DNA from: Rhodospirillales bacterium
Lineage (GTDB): Bacteria; Pseudomonadota; Alphaproteobacteria; Micavibrionales; Micavibrionaceae
Reading direction: 5' to 3'
DNA: 64,000 bases
NCBI GenBank assembly: GCA_020638335.1
Contig: JACKIT010000002.1
Location: forward strand, 62,001 to 126,000
This document shows, piece after piece, positions 63,497 to 64,000 of this stretch. Numbering within the stretch: position 1 is the stretch's first letter; every line of letters starts with the position of its first letter. Both the position numbers and the translations under genes were made by a program. The notes beneath the pieces are model-generated. The model was not told where the DNA came from. It searched no databases and saw only the letters and a program-made list of their open reading frames with translations.

Positions 63497-64000
63497 CTAT
63501 TCTTCTTCTAGCGCCATTTCAAAGGCTTCTTCGACATGGATGCGGGTGGTGTCGAAAACGGGTTGTGTGAAGTCGCCCGGGCCGATGAGTGTTGTAATTT
63601 CTGTGCAGCCCATGATAAGGCCTTGCGCGCCGTGATCGAACATGTCGTTTGCAATGCGAATATATTCGGCTTTTGATTTCGGTTTTTGAACGTTCTGGCA
63701 GAGTTCGTCAAAAATGATCGCGTTGATGCGGTTGCGGTCTTCTTGTCGTTTAGGGGTAAGGACGGTGATGCCCTGGTTTTCAAGGCGGCCTTTATAGAAA
63801 TCTTGTTCCATAGTGTAGCTGGTGCCGAGTAAGGCAATGCTGTCCAGTCCTTTGGTTTTTATGCGCGTGGCGGTGGCATCGGCGATATGCAGGAGCGGGA
63901 TGTTGATTGCGGCCTGGACACGGTCGGCAACCTTATGCATCGTGTTGGTGCCGATGAGCATAAGCTCTGCGCCGATGGATTCGAGCTTGCGGGCTTCGTC
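63497..64000 (-). CDS. Aspartate/glutamate racemase family protein, cut by the window end
   Basis: 168 codons visible; the frame is open at 64000. MLIGTNTMHKVADRVQ and GLIMGCTEITTLI (catalytic cysteine in MGCTEI) place it in the Asp/Glu racemase superfamily, with the Asp racemase form LIGTNTMHK. The N-terminal residues that carry the first catalytic Cys lie outside the window. Confidence 0.82.
   Translation of the reverse strand, partial: DEARKLESIGAELMLIGTNTMHKVADRVQAAINIPLLHIADATATRIKTKGLDSIALLGTSYTMEQDFYKGRLENQGITVLTPKRQEDRNRINAIIFDELCQNVQKPKSKAEYIRIANDMFDHGAQGLIMGCTEITTLIGPGDFTQPVFDTTRIHVEEAFEMALEEE

Overview
The window is chromosomal DNA from an alphaproteobacterium of roughly 50% GC. 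The evidence is gene order. sucC, sucD, sucA, sucB and lpd lie in one TCA cluster, xerC-DUF484-fsa-priA lead into an F1-only ATP synthase operon (atpH-A-G-D-C), and the lysyl-tRNA synthetase is class I. I cannot name the genus from sequence alone. A Micavibrio-like or Rhodospirillales-like lineage is a guess from the many secreted or unknown small proteins and the lysine/alanine-rich histone-like protein.

Layout. 1-16.2 kb: the TCA/2-oxoglutarate dehydrogenase cluster, with accessory genes at almost every junction (a HopA1-like effector candidate between 21-bp direct repeats, a paralogous pair, thiE, thiL, a zinc deaminase). 16.2-26.8 kb: unknown genes, xerC, DUF484, fructose-6-phosphate aldolase, priA, two TraX-like membrane proteins and a membrane-bound spermidine-synthase-like protein. 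27-33.5 kb: the atp operon, with a GxxExxY gene and palindromes inserted between subunit genes. 33.5-49.2 kb: LOG protein, pabA/pabB, a DinG-type helicase carrying several in-frame insertions, a zincin-like protein, MscS, nitroreductase, lysK and small envelope proteins. 49.4-55.3 kb: histone-H1-like protein, micro-ORFs, uvrB with a coupled trypsin-like protease, a zeta-toxin-like pair, csp with a coupled 47-aa protein, and a Phd-like protein. 55.3-64 kb: small exported proteins, GNAT, an XRE regulator, a GH13 glucosidase and a truncated Asp/Glu racemase.

The most unusual aspect is the density of palindromic elements, many of them inside reading frames of housekeeping genes. One family (A, arms CGTCATTGCGAG/CTCGCAATGACG) is translated in frame in XerC, PriA and a deaminase. 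A second (B, CCCTCCCCC/GGGGGAGGG arms) is translated in ThiE, PriA and, in several copies, the DinG-like helicase. Two further families are each linked to a small PD-(D/E)XK-type nuclease gene. A DUF559 domain sits in frame inside the DinG helicase, bounded by family-B arms. A GxxExxY gene sits inside the atp operon, bounded by decamer-periodic inverted repeats, and a gene-free element of the same architecture lies upstream of priA. I infer a nuclease-associated palindromic-element system that invades genes without destroying them, formally similar to the Rickettsia palindromic elements. This inference rests on sequence pattern only; no searches or folding calculations were run.
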